Counted from the stretch's first letter, positions 16,506 to 25,199 are shown. The stretch: 64,000 nt of DNA from JAWKHR01 sp041394725 (GCA_041394725.1 JAWKHR010000035.1:1-64000), one strand, 5' to 3'. A program made the numbers and translations. The notes: generated by a model from the letters alone, not told the origin.

Positions 16506-17660
16506 ATGGCTCAGACGTACGCCACGAAGTACCTCCTGAAGGCGGCCGCCAGCGCGCCCCGCGATCTCTTCAACGCGGCGGTCGCGAGCGTCCGGCCGAT
16601 TCACCCGACGGTCCTCATCTTCCACTGCACGTTCGTCTGCGACGCGCGCTGCGAGATGTGCAGCAACTGGACGAGGGGCAACCGCAAGGAGGACATGACG
16701 CTCGACCAGATCGCGACGGCGTTCGACAGCCCGCTCTGGAAGAAGATCGAGATCGCCAACGTCTCGGGCGGCGAGCCCACGACGCGGAACGACCTCGTCG
16801 AGATCTGCGAGCTGATGCTCGACAAGCTGCCGCGGCTGCGCAAGTTCGGGATCAACACCACGGGGCTGACGCCGAAGCGGGGCATCCCGATGATCACGAA
16901 GGTCGCCGAGCTCTGCCACGAGCGCGGCGTGATCTTCTCGACCCGCGTGTCGATCGACGGCGTGGGCGACATGCACGACCAGGTGCGCAAGGTGAAGCGC
17001 GGCTTCGACAAGGCGAGCGAGACGATCGAGGCCATGCGCGCGCTCCAGCAGCGCGTGCCCTTCAACTTCGGCATCTCGACGACCATCTTCTCGATGAACC
17101 TCGACGACGCCGACAACATCCTCGCCTGGGCGCGGAAGGAGAACCTGGACATCGTGTTCAACATGGTCCGGTTCACCGACCCGATGCTCGGCAACGCCGA
17201 ACTGGCCGAGACGTGCAAGCCGGTCGGCCAGGAAGAGGAGCGAATGCGCCAGTTCTTCATGGACCGCGTGCGCATGGACCCGCTCCTCGACGGCCAGAAC
17301 TACATCTACATGCACTACGCGGACATGATCGCCAACGGCTACCATCGCCAGGCGCCGTGCCCGTTCCAGACGCAGGGCATCATGCTCAACCCGAACGGCG
17401 ACCTGTTCTTCTGCGAGAACAGCGAGGTCGTCGGCAACGTCCTGCAGGAGGACGCCGAGGCGATCTACTTCCGCCAGGCGAGCCAGGATCACCGCGAGCA
17501 CATCAAGAACGACAAGTGCCCGACGTGCCTGAGCCCCTGCCAGATGAACGTCTCGGCGGTGAAGCAGGTCGTGCCCTACGTGAAGTTCCTCTACCGCGCG
17601 TCGCGCGAGAAGCGGAAGGCGCCGGAGCGCCCGGCCGCCGTCTCGGTCCCGCAGTCCTGA
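16506..17660 (+). CDS. Radical SAM/SPASM domain protein
   Basis: A 384-aa Fe-S enzyme. The radical SAM cluster motif CDARCEMC (C-x3-C-x2-C; Cys45, 49, 52) follows a short helix. The glycine-rich NVSGGEPTTR binds SAM. A C-terminal SPASM-type cluster region is present: CPFQTQGIMLNPNGDLFFC, then CPTCLSPC (two more cysteine groups around residues 285-350). SPASM proteins install carbon-centred modifications on peptides or small molecules. No precursor peptide is apparent here; neighbours are glycan genes, so a sugar or lipid target is possible. An in-frame ATG at 16494 lies inside the -10 box, so I use 16506. Confidence 0.87.
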   Translation: MAQTYATKYLLKAAASAPRDLFNAAVASVRPIHPTVLIFHCTFVCDARCEMCSNWTRGNRKEDMTLDQIATAFDSPLWKKIEIANVSGGEPTTRNDLVEICELMLDKLPRLRKFGINTTGLTPKRGIPMITKVAELCHERGVIFSTRVSIDGVGDMHDQVRKVKRGFDKASETIEAMRALQQRVPFNFGISTTIFSMNLDDADNILAWARKENLDIVFNMVRFTDPMLGNAELAETCKPVGQEEERMRQFFMDRVRMDPLLDGQNYIYMHYADMIANGYHRQAPCPFQTQGIMLNPNGDLFFCENSEVVGNVLQEDAEAIYFRQASQDHREHIKNDKCPTCLSPCQMNVSAVKQVVPYVKFLYRASREKRKAPERPAAVSVPQS

Positions 17661-17670
17661 CGGCCGGCGA

Positions 17671-19053
17671 TCACGCCGTCGTCTTCCCGTCCGACGGAGC
17701 CCAGAACTCGCGCGGGCCGTCGTCGATCGCCGCCAGCACGTCACCCGCCAGGATCCGGTCCGCCATCGTCAGCGCCTGGCCGATCGAGTGATCCATGTTG
17801 TTGTACCAGAACCGCCCGCACCGCCCGGCGACGAGCACGTTCTCGAAACGTGCCAGCGCCCGCAGGTTCGCCTTCAGTTCCTCGAGGTAGTTGAGCTTGT
17901 AGATCGGGTAGGTGTTGCGGACCGGCTCCACGTGGACGCGGCCGATGTCGGCGGCCGATTCGAGGACCCCGGTCCGCACGAGGTCGGCCACGATCCGATC
18001 GACCCCGGCGTGGGGCGCGCGCCACCGGTCGTCCCCCTCGCGGCAGGTCACCTCGACCGTCAGGCCGCTCTGGCCTCGCGGCGCCATCGTCTCGGCGAAC
18101 GCCGTCGGCACCGTCACCCGGGAGAACACCTCGTCACCGCCGAAGTAGGTCCACTGGTACGGGAGCCGCGCCGGCCCGTGGATTTCGAAGTGATAGAAGA
18201 CGGTCGAGAGGTACTCCAGGTCGAAGGCCGGAAGGCCCAGGAGACGGTTCAGCTCCGGCAGGGGCCCCGTCCAGACCAGCCCATCGCATCGCGTCGTCCG
18301 GTCGCCGGCGGAGACCGACACGACGCGGTCGCCGGAGATCTCCAGTCCCGTGACCTTCGCGCCGGTGGCCACCTCACCGCCCGCCGCGACGATGCGCGAG
18401 GCCAGCGTGTCCGGGAAACGACCGACGCCGTCCGGCGTGTACAGGAACGTGGTGTCGACCGGCTTCGGCAGGAGCGTGGTGCGGAGCAGCGACCACAGCG
18501 TATCCGCCGAGGCGCGCTGGTCGATCACGGCGCGGTTCACGCCCGCCCGGGCCCAGTCGCGGTGCAGAGCCTCCGGCCCGTAGAAGAGGAACTTGCGCGT
18601 GTAGGGCCGGAAGAAGATCTCGTAGAGGGTCCGGCCGTACTTGTTGAGCACGTCGGCCTCGAACGACTCGCCGGGATGGCGCGGCCGCAGGAGCAGGTCC
18701 CGGGTGCTGGTGGCCATGACCGACACCGGCATCGCCCGCAGCACGCTCGCGCGAAGCGGCCAGTCGTGGAAGCGACCGAACATCCGCGCGCCGCTCGTGC
18801 GGCGGATCTCGATCGCCTGACCGCCGAGCACCTCGCGGATGAACGCCTCGACACGCGGGTTGTCGGTGTGGAACCGGTGCGGGCCCACGTCGAAGTGGAA
18901 CGGGCCGTAGTGGAAGGTCCGGGCCAGGCCTCCGACCACATCGTCCCGCTCGAGGACGGTGACGGGCCGTCCCCGGCGGCTGAGCTGGTGCGCGATGGTG
19001 AGGCCGGCGACGCCGGCGCCGACGATGGCTAGGGACGACGGGGTTGTACCCAA
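17671..19053 (-). CDS. FAD-dependent oxidoreductase, UDP-galactopyranose mutase/protoporphyrinogen-oxidase-like
   Basis: A 460-aa flavoprotein. The dinucleotide-binding fold is at the N-terminus (IVGAGVAGLTIAHQLSRRG, then VLERDDVVGGLARTF), with the substrate-side HFDVGPHRFHTDNP. The C-terminal FAD motif is VLVAGRCGRFWYNNMDHSI followed by GQALTMADRIL. This arrangement occurs in UGM-like proteins and related amine oxidases found in polysaccharide clusters. A ring-contracting mutase role is possible but not demonstrated. The gene starts 25 nt inside the 3' end of the upstream membrane-protein gene (same strand), so the two are coupled. It is convergent with the radical SAM gene, 10 nt apart. Confidence 0.8.
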   Translation of the reverse strand: MGTTPSSLAIVGAGVAGLTIAHQLSRRGRPVTVLERDDVVGGLARTFHYGPFHFDVGPHRFHTDNPRVEAFIREVLGGQAIEIRRTSGARMFGRFHDWPLRASVLRAMPVSVMATSTRDLLLRPRHPGESFEADVLNKYGRTLYEIFFRPYTRKFLFYGPEALHRDWARAGVNRAVIDQRASADTLWSLLRTTLLPKPVDTTFLYTPDGVGRFPDTLASRIVAAGGEVATGAKVTGLEISGDRVVSVSAGDRTTRCDGLVWTGPLPELNRLLGLPAFDLEYLSTVFYHFEIHGPARLPYQWTYFGGDEVFSRVTVPTAFAETMAPRGQSGLTVEVTCREGDDRWRAPHAGVDRIVADLVRTGVLESAADIGRVHVEPVRNTYPIYKLNYLEELKANLRALARFENVLVAGRCGRFWYNNMDHSIGQALTMADRILAGDVLAAIDDGPREFWAPSDGKTTA

Positions 19054-21068
19054 TAGAGGCGAACTTCAGCGTTACCGAACACCGGCGCGAACAAGTCCAT
19101 CCGTCGCTCGAACTTCGCGTCGGCCTCGGGGTAGTGTTCGCGTTCCACCCGATCTACATACAGGTAGTCGATCCCCAGTTCTCTCGCAATGCTCCACGCC
19201 AGTTCCGGATCCGGCGTCGCGTAAATCTCCTGCACCCGGGCACTTGCGGCGTCGTATCCGGGGGAATTCAGCAGCGAGATGGGCAGGCCCGCCGCCATGC
19301 GGCGTTCGGCGAAGCTCGGAATGAGTGTCCACGTCTCGCGTCCGCGCACGGTCGGCTCCATCTGGACCACCGCGTCGCGGCGGGTATGGTCGCGAATCCA
19401 GGCGAGCGCCGCCTGCTCCTCGGGGGACACTGCGACCGTCCACCGGAAGCCCGGGCCCATCGACCGCGTCTCGACGTCCTGCGCGTTGAACACGTCGATG
19501 ACCGTGGTCGGCAGGCCGATGGCGAAGAGCACGACCAGCCCCGCCACGGCGAGGCGCCGCCGGCGTGACTCGAGCAGCGTCGCCGCGCCGGCGGCGGCCA
19601 GCGCCGGCGCCGTCACGAGCAGCACCTGGCCGGCGCGCCAGCCGATCCAGACGTCGGCCGACTCCAGCGTGACGAAGTAGAGCAGCCCGAGGGCCACGGC
19701 GAGCGCACAGATGGCGGGCCGGCGACCCCGGTCGAACCAGGGGCGGCGCAGCAGCCCGACGCCGACGAGCACGAGCAGGGGACCGAGGGCGAGCGCCAGC
19801 GCCGTGAACGGCGCGGAGGCCGCGCGCGCCGACAGGCCGAACTGGATATCGCGTCCGGCGCCCTCGAACGTGCGGTTCCCGACGCTCCAGAGCAGCGCGG
19901 CGGCCACGGGGAGGCCGGCGACCGACAGCCGGAGCAGGCGCCGAATCCGGGACGCGTCGCCGGACGCCAGATCCCAGAGCATCGCCAGGCCGAAGGCGAG
20001 CGTCAACGCCCCGCCGGGGAACGGGCTCGTCATGAGCGCGAGGCCGAGGCCCAGGCCGGCGACCAGGACCGTACCGACGCCGAGCGTCGAGCCGCCCACG
20101 GCCGCGACCGCGAGGGCCACGAGTCCCGCCGCGCACCCCATCGAGTGCTGGGGGTTGTACAGGATCGACCGCTGCAGCCCGTCCACGGTGAACGCATTGA
20201 AGAACCACGACGTGACCGCGTCGATGTTGATCTCGCGCAGCACCGAGAGCGCGTGGCCTCGCCGCCACTGATCCGCGATGGCGTACAGGCCCTCGGCGCT
20301 GGGCGCGACGAGCGCGAGGGCGACGCCGATGGCCGCCGCGCCCGCGCGCGGAACGGCGCACCAGGCGGCCAGGAAGATCGCGCCGGCGAACAGCAGGCCA
20401 GTCGCCACGGCGTTGATGGCCAGCCTGGCCTCGCGCGACGGCACGATCGCGGGAAGCGCCGTTGCCGCGGCCGACGGTGGCATGAAATACAGCCAGTAGT
20501 AGTGCAGCGGCTCGCGTTCGAGATACGGATTGCGCGGCTCGGGCGCGTACTTCTCGAGCTCGGCCGTCAACCCCATGTGCCACAGGAAATCCGCCGTGAA
20601 ATACGCCCGGTAGAGCCGGTTGCCCTCAGCGTCGCGCTCGCCGACGCGCGAGAAGGGGCGTCCCACGAGCAGCGGGACGATGAGCAGCACGATCAAGAGG
20701 GCCGCCGTGTCGCGGCTCGACCACGGCGGCAGGGCGACCGGCGATCGCCGCAGCCATCGCCCCGCGACGACGGCCAGAACCACCGCGCCCGCCCACGCCG
20801 TCAGGAAGCCGGCGAGCGTCGGGGCGCCGAGCGCCTTCGCCGACCAGAGCGCGACCGCCGTGATCGGATAGCCGAGCGCGGCACCGGCGATCCAGCCGGC
20901 CGCGTGTCGGCGACCGAACGTCGCGAAGCCCACCGGCAGGCCGGGCAGGAGCCAGGCCAGGTACAGGCCGAGGTAGGCGAGGCCGCGGAGGCCATCGCCG
21001 AGGATGACGGCGAGCAGCGGCACCGCGACCAGCAGGACCGCGCCGAGCACGACGTTGAGACGACGCAT
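19029..21068 (-). CDS. Polytopic GT-C-like/DUF2298-style membrane protein
   Basis: A 679-aa protein with about 12-14 membrane segments. The periplasmic loop AYFTADFLWHMGLTAELEKY followed by REPLHYYWLYFMPPS (about residues 150-190) has the His/Asp/aromatic pattern of GT-C-like membrane enzymes. The C-terminus (about 560-679) is soluble: AALAWIRDHTRRDAVVQME and GIDYLYVDRVEREHYPEA. No specific family name can be given. Start at ATG 21068, since the upstream extension to 21140 is a Pro/Arg-rich non-coding read-through of the neighbouring gene. It is the middle gene of a three-gene minus-strand operon (flippase-like, this, FAD oxidoreductase). Confidence 0.68.
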   Translation of the reverse strand: MRRLNVVLGAVLLVAVPLLAVILGDGLRGLAYLGLYLAWLLPGLPVGFATFGRRHAAGWIAGAALGYPITAVALWSAKALGAPTLAGFLTAWAGAVVLAVVAGRWLRRSPVALPPWSSRDTAALLIVLLIVPLLVGRPFSRVGERDAEGNRLYRAYFTADFLWHMGLTAELEKYAPEPRNPYLEREPLHYYWLYFMPPSAAATALPAIVPSREARLAINAVATGLLFAGAIFLAAWCAVPRAGAAAIGVALALVAPSAEGLYAIADQWRRGHALSVLREINIDAVTSWFFNAFTVDGLQRSILYNPQHSMGCAAGLVALAVAAVGGSTLGVGTVLVAGLGLGLALMTSPFPGGALTLAFGLAMLWDLASGDASRIRRLLRLSVAGLPVAAALLWSVGNRTFEGAGRDIQFGLSARAASAPFTALALALGPLLVLVGVGLLRRPWFDRGRRPAICALAVALGLLYFVTLESADVWIGWRAGQVLLVTAPALAAAGAATLLESRRRRLAVAGLVVLFAIGLPTTVIDVFNAQDVETRSMGPGFRWTVAVSPEEQAALAWIRDHTRRDAVVQMEPTVRGRETWTLIPSFAERRMAAGLPISLLNSPGYDAASARVQEIYATPDPELAWSIARELGIDYLYVDRVEREHYPEADAKFERRMDLFAPVFGNAEVRLYWVQPRRP

Positions 21069-21078
21069 GAGCGCCTTT

Positions 21079-22089
21079 TCAGGATGAAGGGGAGGGGGGC
21101 GCGGGGGTCCGCCTCGGCTCGACTGCGAGCAGCAGGCCACCCGGCAGGTTGCCGATGGCGCCGAGACCGAGGAAGAGCAGTGAGAGCACCACCGCGTCGG
21201 CCCGGGCCACGCCGGCCAGGCCGAACAGGGCGACGAAGGCCGCGTTGCCCGTGCCCAGGCCGCTGATCGAGATCGGCAGCAGCATCACGAGCACGATGAG
21301 TGGCACCCAGGCAAAATACCAGATCCCGCCAGGGGCGAGCCCGAGGGACAGGCCGAGACACCAGGCCTGCAGGGTGCGCAGCACCTGGACCGCGACCGAG
21401 CCGCCGAGCACGACGGCGAGCGCCTCGCGATGCGTGCCGTACTGGCGCACGGCGCTCAGGAACTTGTGGGCGAGCCGGTGCAGCGTGGTGAAACGCCCGG
21501 CGAACAAGTCGACGCCGCGCGCGAGCACCCGCGAGTCGAACAGCAGGAGCCCCGTGCCGAGGGCGGCCGCGACCGCGGCGACGAGCGCCGCCAGCACGAG
21601 CCGGTCGTCCACCATCCTCCCCGCCAGCAGGAGCCCGGCGAGCGCCATCAGCACCACCGACACCGTGCCGAGCAGCCGGTCCACGGCCACCGACGCCACC
21701 GCGTCCGCCAGAGGCACGCGCAGCCGCGTGAGGCTCACCGCGCGGACCGCGTCGCCGCCGACGCTGCCCGGCAGGAACGTACCGGCAAAGGTGCTGATGA
21801 AGAAGATCCGGAGGATCGGCCAGAGCGACAGGCCCGCCGCCGGCTCGATGGCCCGCAGCAGCACCAGCCACCGCCAGGCATTCAGCGCGCGATCGACGAC
21901 GACCAGCGCGACGGCCGCGGCGAGCCAGCGCCAGTCGGCGCGACGCACCGCCCCGGCCAGGTCGTCCCAGGCGGCGCCATGGAGCGCCCACCAGAGGAGC
22001 GCGGCCGCCACGGCCACCCGCAGGAGGCGTGCAAGAAAAACGGCGGCCGGGGACCGGCCGCCGTTCGAGGTCTCAGGCGCAGGTGTCAT
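21079..22089 (-). CDS. Flippase-like protein (LPG synthase TM domain, UPF0104)
   Basis: A 336-aa integral membrane protein with about eight helices of the lysylphosphatidylglycerol-synthase transmembrane type, without the aminoacyl transferase domain. The family hallmark FISTFAGTFLPGSVGGDAVR (about residues 75-94) is present, as is LPISISGLGTGNAAFVALF near residue 265. Stand-alone members are thought to act in lipid or lipid-linked sugar movement across the membrane. It is followed by 10 nt and a GT-C-like gene, fitting that idea. A second member lies at 30258-31292. Confidence 0.83.
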   Translation of the reverse strand: MTPAPETSNGGRSPAAVFLARLLRVAVAAALLWWALHGAAWDDLAGAVRRADWRWLAAAVALVVVDRALNAWRWLVLLRAIEPAAGLSLWPILRIFFISTFAGTFLPGSVGGDAVRAVSLTRLRVPLADAVASVAVDRLLGTVSVVLMALAGLLLAGRMVDDRLVLAALVAAVAAALGTGLLLFDSRVLARGVDLFAGRFTTLHRLAHKFLSAVRQYGTHREALAVVLGGSVAVQVLRTLQAWCLGLSLGLAPGGIWYFAWVPLIVLVMLLPISISGLGTGNAAFVALFGLAGVARADAVVLSLLFLGLGAIGNLPGGLLLAVEPRRTPAPPSPSS

Positions 22090-22113
22090 GACGCGCCCGT
22101 GGCGCGGAGGTCG

Positions 22114-22944
22114 TCAGCACCCGGGGTGGTTCGGATACGGGTCGAATCCCGGGGGGCCTGCGACGATCACCCAGTGCAGCACGAGGGGAATCGTCTTGTC
22201 GTCGAACGCCGAGGCGATGTCCACGACCTCGACCTTGCCGTTGATCCGCCACGCGATCGCGTCCGTGCTCCACGGACCGATCCCGCGCTTCAGGTTGTGC
22301 GCGACGTCGAGGCCGCCGCAGATGCCCGCCTCGATCACCCGATCGCGCAGGAACTCCATGTTCGCGATGCGCTGCGCGGTCAGGGCCGTCGGCTGGAGAT
22401 ACTCCGGGAAGACGTCCATGATGTACTCGACGACCGCTTCCGGATCGGTCGGCCACTTGCCGCCCGGCGGCCGCGGGACAATGCCGCGGTAGTCGAGGCT
22501 CAGGAACTCCGCGTTCCCGGACCACGGCCCGTACTGCGAGCCGAGCTCGGCGCGCGCCCGCCAGCGGTAGCGCGAGTCCAGTTCGAGCAACGCCGGGTAC
22601 TCCCAGGATGACTGGCCGTTCGACCCGGGGGAGAGCTTCGGCGAGTTCATCACGAGCTTGCCGCTGGCGTCGTAGACCTCGATCCGGTACTGCAGGGCCG
22701 GGGTCTCGGTGAATCGCGCCGTGGCCGGGCCGATCCGGAAGACCGGCTCGAGCGTGTCGATCCGGTTGCCGCCGATCGGAAACATCGGGTTGGGCGCCGT
22801 GACCTTCAGCGTGCTGCCGTCGGCGGCCGCCCCCGCACCGGGGATCGCCGCACTCGGCGACAGCGTCGCGCGCGACTGACTGCACGCGGCCACGAGCGCG
22901 AGAAGCGCCGCCGTGGCCGTTCCGAACATGATCCGCTTTGACAT
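22114..22944 (-). CDS. Lipoprotein with FN3-like region and unknown C-terminal domain (paralogue A)
   Basis: A 276-aa lipoprotein. The signal ends LLALVAAC (Cys21). Residues 45-140 look like a fibronectin-III/Ig fold (LQYRIEVYDASGKL, then SRYRWRARAELGSQYGPWSG). The last 100 residues form a domain nearly repeated in the gene at 24003-25199: IANMEFLRDRVIEAG, CGGLD, NLKRGIGPWSTDAIAWR, VEVVDI, VAGPPGFDPYP. I do not recognise this domain. Start ATG 22944 is chosen because the longer frame (to 23043) precedes it with a non-signal sequence and runs into the promoter. Divergent from the beta-barrel gene at 23113. Confidence 0.72.
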   Translation of the reverse strand: MSKRIMFGTATAALLALVAACSQSRATLSPSAAIPGAGAAADGSTLKVTAPNPMFPIGGNRIDTLEPVFRIGPATARFTETPALQYRIEVYDASGKLVMNSPKLSPGSNGQSSWEYPALLELDSRYRWRARAELGSQYGPWSGNAEFLSLDYRGIVPRPPGGKWPTDPEAVVEYIMDVFPEYLQPTALTAQRIANMEFLRDRVIEAGICGGLDVAHNLKRGIGPWSTDAIAWRINGKVEVVDIASAFDDKTIPLVLHWVIVAGPPGFDPYPNHPGC

Positions 22945-23018
22945 CGATGGCGTGTCCTTGCTGCCGTACACCGAAAGTCCCGCCGGGCACCCCGAGAACC
23001 CGCGCGGGAGGAAGTTCA

Positions 23019-23028
23019 AACCGCGGTT
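23019..23028. promoter_or_regulatory. 10-bp palindrome AACCGCGGTT
   Basis: A perfect inverted repeat within the divergent promoter region, just downstream of the minus-strand -10. It could be an operator; no binding protein is identified. Confidence 0.25.
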
Positions 23029-23029
23029 C

Positions 23030-23059
23030 AGGTTACGGGGCACCTTACAGAACTGTCAA
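23030..23059 (-). promoter_or_regulatory. Candidate sigma-70 promoter for lipoprotein A
   Basis: Read on the minus strand: a perfect TTGACA (23059-23054), 18-nt spacer, TAACCT (23035-23030). It gives a leader of about 80 nt before ATG 22944. The -35 shares bases with the divergent promoter. A 10-bp palindrome AACCGCGGTT lies at 23019-23028, close to its expected start point. Confidence 0.5.
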
Positions 23060-23081
23060 GCAGGAAAGCCTGTGCTACCAT
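23053..23081 (+). promoter_or_regulatory. Candidate sigma-70 promoter for beta-barrel gene
   Basis: CTGTCA (23053-23058), 17-nt spacer, TACCAT (23076-23081), about 31 nt before ATG 23113. Overlaps the -35 of the oppositely directed promoter. Confidence 0.45.
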
Positions 23082-23112
23082 TCGAGCGCTTTTGTTGCGA
23101 CTCGAGGTGACG

Positions 23113-23883
23113 ATGCGTTCGGTGACGAAGCGATGGATCGGGACCGCTGCGGCGGTGCTCGGCGCCCTCGGGCTGACGGCGACGGCCGCCTCGGCCCAGA
23201 TGATCCGCCCCTGGACGGGGAAGGGATACTTCAACGTGAACGGCGGCGCGCAGACCAAGGCGCGCTCGCAGACCGTCAGCGACAGCTTTCCGCTGTATGA
23301 CGAGACGGCCTCCTGGGACGGCACCATTGGCGTCGGCAGCAGCTCCATCGTCGACGTGAGCGGCGGCGTCCGCGTCTGGCGGAACGTGGCGGTCGGCCTC
23401 GGCTACTCGCACTACAGCAAGGGCACGTCGGCCGTCATCAACGCGTCCGTGCCCGACCCGCTGTTCTTCGACCAGCCCCACGGGTCGTCGGTCACCGTTC
23501 CGGGCCTCGAGCACAAGGAACGCGACATCAACCTGTCCGTCGTCTACGTGATGCCGATCTCCGACCTGATCGACGTCTCGGTGTTCGGCGGACCGGCGTT
23601 CTTCGGCCTGACGAAGAGCGTGGTCACCGACGTGACGATTCCCGCGGGCGGCACGGCGGCCACCGGTGCGACGACCACGACGGTGAAGCGCAACGGCACG
23701 GGCGGACACTTCGGCGTGGACGTCCGCGCGAACCTGCTGCGCGGCCTCGGCGGCCAGTTGGATCTCGGCGTCGGGATTTTCCTCCGGTACGCCGGCGCGT
23801 CGGTGGACTTCCCCGAGGTCAACGAGGGCAAGGTGGACGTCGGCGGCTTCCAGTACGGCGGCGGCCTCCGCGTCCGGTTCTGA
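23113..23883 (+). CDS. Outer-membrane beta-barrel protein
   Basis: A 256-aa exported protein. Signal peptide residues 1-29 (AAAVLGALGLTATAASAQ). The mature part consists of amphipathic strands with Gly/Asp turns: GYFNVNGGAQTKAR, VVDVSGGVRVWRNVAVGLGY-type strands and a C-terminal GGFQYGGGLRVRF ending in Phe, typical of BamA-recognised barrels. The frame is open to a TTG at 23092, but ATG 23113 is preceded by GAGGTGA and starts the signal peptide. Flanked on both sides by minus-strand lipoprotein genes that share a domain, which suggests a functional unit in the outer membrane (inference). Confidence 0.78.
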   Translation: MRSVTKRWIGTAAAVLGALGLTATAASAQMIRPWTGKGYFNVNGGAQTKARSQTVSDSFPLYDETASWDGTIGVGSSSIVDVSGGVRVWRNVAVGLGYSHYSKGTSAVINASVPDPLFFDQPHGSSVTVPGLEHKERDINLSVVYVMPISDLIDVSVFGGPAFFGLTKSVVTDVTIPAGGTAATGATTTTVKRNGTGGHFGVDVRANLLRGLGGQLDLGVGIFLRYAGASVDFPEVNEGKVDVGGFQYGGGLRVRF

Positions 23884-23889
23884 GAGGGA

Positions 23890-23910
23890 CCGGGTCGGTT
23901 CTCGACCCGG
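23890..23910. terminator. 8-bp hairpin after beta-barrel gene
   Basis: CCGGGTCG / CGACCCGG with a 5-nt loop starts 7 nt after the stop. There is no U-tract. Confidence 0.35.
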
Positions 23911-23945
23911 CGGGGCCAGGCCGGAGCCGGCGCCCCTGAATAATG

Positions 23946-23986
23946 ACGACAGGCCGGCGTCCCCGTGCGGGGCGCCGGCCTGTCGT
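23946..23986. terminator. Bidirectional terminator between convergent genes
   Basis: A 14-bp perfect outer stem (ACGACAGGCCGGCG with CGCCGGCCTGTCGT), one bulged T, and an inner CCCC/GGGG closing a GTGC loop. It sits exactly between the 3' ends of the barrel gene (+) and the lipoprotein gene (-). The strength and location argue for termination in both directions. Confidence 0.65.
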
Positions 23987-24002
23987 CGTGTACGCGGGGT
24001 CG

Positions 24003-25199
24003 TCAGTTGCAGCTGAACGAGGGATAGGGGTCGTATCCGGGCGGCCCGGCGACGATGCCCCACGAGAGCTGGAGGGGGATGCCGGTGTCGTCGAACGCGA
24101 CGCCGATGTCCACGACCTCGACGCCACCACCCGTGCGCCAGGCGATCGCGTCGGTGCTGCGCGGGCCGACGCCGCGCTTCAGGTTCCACGCCAGGTCGAG
24201 CCCGCCGCACCGGCCGGACTCGATGACGCGGTCACGCAGGAACTCCATGTTGGCGATGCGCTGACTGGACGACACGCCGGCCGCGAGGTACTGCGGATAC
24301 TTGGCGGCGATGCAGTCCACGACCGCCGGGCCGCTGTTGAAGGCGCACGTCGAGGGCGGGCCGCCGGCGCCGGGCGGCGGGTTGCCGGTGCCCGTGCCGC
24401 CGCCGCTCGTCGCGAGCGGCGACCGGAAGGACTCGGTCCTCGACCAGGCCCCGGTGTTCGTCCCGTCGGTGTGGCGCGCGCGCCAGAAGAACTGGCGGTC
24501 GAGCGCCGGCAGCGGCGGCATCGTGTAGCGCGTACGCCCGCTCGGGTCCTGCGAGACGAGGGCGTTGGTGACGATCGTCGAGAACGTCTGGTTGTCGGAG
24601 ATCTGGTAGTTGACCGCCAGCGCGAAGTGCGGGCCCGACGAGGCCCCGTTCTGCACCTCGAACTCGGGCGTCAGCGTCGTCAGCCGCACGTTGCCGGCCG
24701 GCGAGAGTGGCGTCGGCGTGCCGATCACGATCGGCTGCTGGATCTCGAAGTAGCTGGCCTTCGACCACCCGCTCGTGTTGGCCCCGTCGTCGGCGCGGAG
24801 GTGCCAGTAGTAGGTCCGTCCGGCCGTGAGCTTCTGGGGCAGCGTGATCTTCGTCTGGCTGCCGTCGGTCGTCGGCTTGATGCCGGTCTGCGAGTAGACG
24901 ACGGTCGAGAACTGGGTGTCGAGCGCGATCTCGAACGACATCGTGAACGGCCGCGGGCTGTTGGACTGGGCGTTGCCGATCGTCACCTGGATCGGCTGGT
25001 CCTTGTCCGCGATCTTCCAGCCATCACCGGGTGCGACGGACACCGGCGCGATGATCAGCACCCCTTCCATCGGGCCCGCGACGGTCATGGCCAGGGGATT
25101 CTCGCTCTTGACGTGTTCGCACGCGGCCACGGTGACGGCCGCAACAGTCAGGGCGGTCAGGAGGACGGACGGACGACTCGGAAGGACGGACTTCATCAT
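24003..25199 (-). CDS. Lipoprotein with two FN3-like repeats and unknown C-terminal domain (paralogue B)
   Basis: A 398-aa lipoprotein, signal ending VTVAAC (Cys27). Two fibronectin-III-like repeats are recognisable by their WHLRADDGANTSGWSKASY and WRARHTDGTNTGAWSRT strands (about residues 120-150 and 215-245). A Gly/Pro-rich linker (GGGTGTGNPPPGAGGPP) follows. The last 95 residues match paralogue A closely: IANMEFLRDRVIESG, CGGLDLAWNLKRGVGP, STDAIAWR, VEVVDI, VAGPPGYDPYP. The domain is not one I recognise. Probably anchored in the outer membrane; function unknown. Confidence 0.72.
   Translation of the reverse strand: MMKSVLPSRPSVLLTALTVAAVTVAACEHVKSENPLAMTVAGPMEGVLIIAPVSVAPGDGWKIADKDQPIQVTIGNAQSNSPRPFTMSFEIALDTQFSTVVYSQTGIKPTTDGSQTKITLPQKLTAGRTYYWHLRADDGANTSGWSKASYFEIQQPIVIGTPTPLSPAGNVRLTTLTPEFEVQNGASSGPHFALAVNYQISDNQTFSTIVTNALVSQDPSGRTRYTMPPLPALDRQFFWRARHTDGTNTGAWSRTESFRSPLATSGGGTGTGNPPPGAGGPPSTCAFNSGPAVVDCIAAKYPQYLAAGVSSSQRIANMEFLRDRVIESGRCGGLDLAWNLKRGVGPRSTDAIAWRTGGGVEVVDIGVAFDDTGIPLQLSWGIVAGPPGYDPYPSFSCN

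Noticed and set aside
16506..17660. RiPP maturation cluster based on the SPASM enzyme
   Set aside because: No short precursor-like frame with a leader and a distinctive core was found within a few hundred bases on either side.
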